This document shows, in pieces, positions 62,090-64,000 of a DNA stretch of 64,000 nt. A program made the translations under genes and the position numbers. This stretch comes from [Zimmermannella] alba NBRC 15616 (GTDB taxonomy: Bacteria; Actinomycetota; Actinomycetes; Actinomycetales; Microbacteriaceae), in NCBI RefSeq assembly GCF_001570905.1, contig NZ_BCSO01000006.1, positions 1-64,000 of the forward strand, in the 5' to 3' direction. The notes under the pieces were generated by a model that worked only from the letters and a program-made list of their open reading frames with translations, searched no databases and was not told the origin of the DNA. Numbering within the stretch: position 1 is the first letter of the stretch; each line of letters starts with the position of its first letter.

Positions 62090-62300
62090 GTGAGTAGTTG
62101 TGGGGCTGCTAGTTGTCCTCGCGATTGGTAGGTCAGCAGTTCTGCGTGGAAACAACGTGTGTAGCACGCATAGCCGGTGGTGTCAGCAGTTCGGCTGGCA
62201 CTTACTGGACGGAGAAACCGATGTTGCGTTGTTGTTCACGCTGTGCGTGCGAGCGGGGACAGGTTCTCGCTCGTCGTTGGTGGGTGCCCTGAAGACACTT

Positions 62301-62771
62301 CTACTGGTCGCAGTACTTCGAGAGCTCGCCCGCGGCGGTCTGCAGCTCGCTCGACTTCGCCGCGAGGGCACCAGCCTCCGACCAGCTCATGCCGTCCTGC
62401 AGCATGGTGGTGATCTCATCGAGCTTGGCGGTCACTGCATCCACGCGCGTCTTGAGCTGCGGGTCGTCGATCCCCTCCGCAAGCTGCTTCGCGTCATCCG
62501 CGACGCCCTGGAGATCAGCTGTGCCACCCGCCACATCACCGTTGGTGATCGTCGTGACGGCAGTTTCGATTTCCGTCTGGATCTCGTCGGTCTTTGCCGT
62601 GATGTCGGCACAGGTCACAGCCGTGCTCGCGGGAGTCGAGGGCGCTGCCTCGCTCGGCGCTGCCACTTCGCTCGGCGACAGCGAAGAGGCCTCAGCCTGA
62701 CATCCCGTGAGGGCAAGAGCAGCCAGCGCAAGGCTGACCACGGCAGTCGTACCGCGCAGCGACATCGTCAC
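62301..62771 (-). CDS. Small lipoprotein with helical domain
   Basis: 156 residues. A signal peptide with lipobox LTGC (C24 is the lipidated residue) is followed by a Ser/Pro/Ala-rich linker (about 25-48). Then comes an all-helical region of about 100 residues with regular heptad-like spacing (TAKTDEIQTEIETAVTTI, ADDAKQLAEGIDDPQLKTRVDAV, TAAGELSKYC), with two cysteines that could pair. The GTG at 62771 has AAGGAG five bases upstream; an ATG two codons on is the alternative. Function unknown; divergent from the ileS leader. Confidence 0.85.
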   Translation of the reverse strand: MTMSLRGTTAVVSLALAALALTGCQAEASSLSPSEVAAPSEAAPSTPASTAVTCADITAKTDEIQTEIETAVTTITNGDVAGGTADLQGVADDAKQLAEGIDDPQLKTRVDAVTAKLDEITTMLQDGMSWSEAGALAAKSSELQTAAGELSKYCDQ

Positions 62772-62834
62772 AAGATCTCCTTCTGTGTGGGGTTCCCGAA
62801 TCCAAACACACACCACCGACAAAGCTCCCGTAGA

Positions 62835-63041
62835 CTGTCCGGCAACGACTGCGATCCGCCATCAACGGGGAGTCTTCGGAAGAACGGCAGATGCTTTGGC
62901 ATCCGCTCACTAGAACCGAACGGGGCTGGCCCGTCACAGCCAAGGAACGAGAGGCCTCCACACCAGAGGCAATCGAGGTGGTACCGCGCCCCATAGGCGT
63001 CCTCGAGGAAGAGCGCACCCGCGCGAGCACACCTCGAGGAG
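62835..63041 (+). promoter_or_regulatory. T-box riboswitch of ileS (translational type)
   Basis: The T-box core GGTGGTACCGCGC (62977-62989) matches the consensus, with TGGT at 62979-62982 to pair with uncharged tRNA-Ile ACCA. Two AUC codons (62854-62856 and 62861-62863) lie in the Stem I area as candidate specifiers. Downstream, TCCTCGAGG (63000-63008) is the exact complement of CCTCGAGGA (63032-63040), which contains the ileS ribosome site, so the switch controls translation rather than termination. The short Stem I is as described for actinobacterial ileS T-boxes. The 5' boundary is approximate. Confidence 0.9.
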
Positions 63042-63050
63042 ATTCCCCCA

Positions 63051-64000
63051 ATGAGCGACACGAGCTACCCCAAGTCCGCGTTCGGCCAGGCCGCCGACAC
63101 GCGTGGCGTCACCGCATCGCCCTCCTTCCCCGACATTGAGGAAGCGGTGCTCGCGCGCTGGAAAGACGACAACACCTTCCAGGCCTCCATCGACCAGCGC
63201 GAAGGCGCACCCGAATGGGTCTTCTACGACGGCCCTCCCTTCGCGAACGGCCTCCCGCACTACGGACACCTCCTCACCGGCTACGCCAAGGACCTCTTCC
63301 CGCGCTTCCAGACCATGCGCGGCAAACAGGTCAAGCGCGTCTTCGGCTGGGACACGCACGGCCTGCCGGCCGAACTTGAAGCGATGCGCCAGCTCGGCAT
63401 CCAGTCCAAGGACGAAATCGAATCCATGGGCATCGACGTGTTCAACAACTCCGCCAAGGAGTCGGTACTCCGCTACACGCGCGAGTGGAAGGACTACGTC
63501 ACCCGCCAGGCACGCTGGGTCGACTTCGACAACGGCTACAAGACTCTCGACATCACGTACATGGAGTCGGTGATCTGGGCCTTCAAGCGCCTCTACGACG
63601 ACGGCCTCGCCTACGAAGGTTTCCGCGTTCTCCCGTACTGCTGGAACGACGAGACGCCGCTGTCGAATCACGAGCTGCGCATGGACGATGACGTCTACAA
63701 GGACCGCACCGACCAGACGCTCACCGTCACCTTCCCGCTCGTTGGTGAGAAGGCCGCCACGCTCGGCCTCGAAGGTGTGCTCGCGCTCGCCTGGACGACG
63801 ACGCCGTGGACGCTCCCGACGAACGCCGCGCTCGCGGTCGGCCCCGAGATCGAGTACCTCGTCGTGACGGCAGGCCCGGATGCTGCAGCCCCCGAAGGCA
63901 CGAAGTACCTCCTCGCAGCAGAGCGCGTCGGCGCGCACCTCAAGGAGCTCGGCTACGAAAGTGTCGAGGACGCCACCGCAGCTGCCCAGTCGTTCCGCGG
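63051..64000 (+). CDS. ileS: Isoleucyl-tRNA synthetase, 5' part (runs off the window)
   Basis: The first 316 residues of IleRS, open to the window edge. [18 protein letters not shown] carries the HIGH motif in the HYGH form typical of the IleS2/eukaryote-like branch, followed by [15 protein letters not shown] and the start of the editing domain ([20 protein letters not shown]). GAGGAG lies nine bases before the ATG and is covered by the T-box anti-SD helix. IleS2-type enzymes are often naturally less sensitive to mupirocin; that is family knowledge, not shown here. Confidence 0.95.
   Translation, partial: MSDTSYPKSAFGQAADTRGVTASPSFPDIEEAVLARWKDDNTFQASIDQREGAPEWVFYDGPPFANGLPHYGHLLTGYAKDLFPRFQTMRGKQVKRVFGWDTHGLPAELEAMRQLGIQSKDEIESMGIDVFNNSAKESVLRYTREWKDYVTRQARWVDFDNGYKTLDITYMESVIWAFKRLYDDGLAYEGFRVLPYCWNDETPLSNHELRMDDDVYKDRTDQTLTVTFPLVGEKAATLGLEGVLALAWTTTPWTLPTNAALAVGPEIEYLVVTAGPDAAAPEGTKYLLAAERVGAHLKELGYESVEDATAAAQSFR

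Noticed and set aside
62934-63938. 334-codon minus-strand frame opposite ileS
   Set aside because: The plus strand encodes conserved IleRS motifs; the minus frame has no recognisable domain and covers the T-box.

Overview
The window looks like the chromosome of a high-GC Gram-positive actinobacterium, probably of the Micrococcales/Microbacteriaceae type. The signs are the tig-clpP1-clpP2-clpX order, a mycothiol-type DsbA oxidoreductase, a mycobacterial-type RpiB, a GTP-dependent PEP carboxykinase beside a RamB/ScfR-like regulator, a truncated haemoglobin of the HbO group, several apparently leaderless genes (TANNNT six or seven bases before the start codon), and a translational T-box ahead of ileS. 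The genus cannot be fixed from the sequence.

Layout. 1-17.8 kb is mostly housekeeping: tesB, NADP-glutamate dehydrogenase, truncated globin, MscS, aminopeptidase N, a two-component system divergent from an FtsX-type ABC exporter, a compact dsbA-like/rpiB/nei run with overlapping ends, and a 1350-residue zinc-ribbon membrane protein. 18.0-29.0 kb is a sortase-dependent pilus locus: SpaA-like shaft pilin, class C sortase, small pilin with an abnormal sorting signal, a 2096-residue multi-module adhesin, and a second class C sortase. 29.0-31.8 kb is a class III (anaerobic) ribonucleotide reductase operon behind two NrdR-like boxes. 31.9-38.8 kb has tRNA-Pro, tRNA-Gly, trigger factor and the Clp protease genes. 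39-50.3 kb holds a HemL-like aminotransferase, an Ig-like wall protein, a Tat-exported PHP hydrolase, an M20 hydrolase with an MFS carrier, an M3 peptidase, and PRC-barrel stress genes. 50.5-59.2 kb has valS, an internally deleted amidohydrolase remnant, a zinc alcohol dehydrogenase, pckG and its divergent ScfR-like regulator, and a TetR regulator.

59.3-62.1 kb is a small accessory patch: an orphan AAA ATPase and two stacked, truncated HipBA modules, each with its own inverted repeat at the antitoxin start. The window ends with a lipoprotein and the 5' part of ileS (HYGH type) controlled by a T-box whose anti-SD helix can be read directly.

How the genes work together. The pilus genes form one assembly line of shaft, adhesin and two polymerising or anchoring sortases. 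A strong hairpin after the shaft pilin probably lowers downstream expression. NrdD/NrdG, the globin and the alcohol dehydrogenase suggest a facultative or microaerobic, host- or surface-associated life; that is inference. Almost every convergent gene pair is separated by a perfect GC hairpin terminator.

The most interesting parts are the pilus cassette with its disulfide-patterned giant adhesin, non-canonical anchor (LPDIL) and sortase without the usual lid motif; the decayed tandem HipBA pair; the 22-bp phased repeats ahead of the PRC-barrel/DUF2382 gene; the nine-copy G-quadruplex-forming tract; and the in-frame-deleted amidohydrolase.
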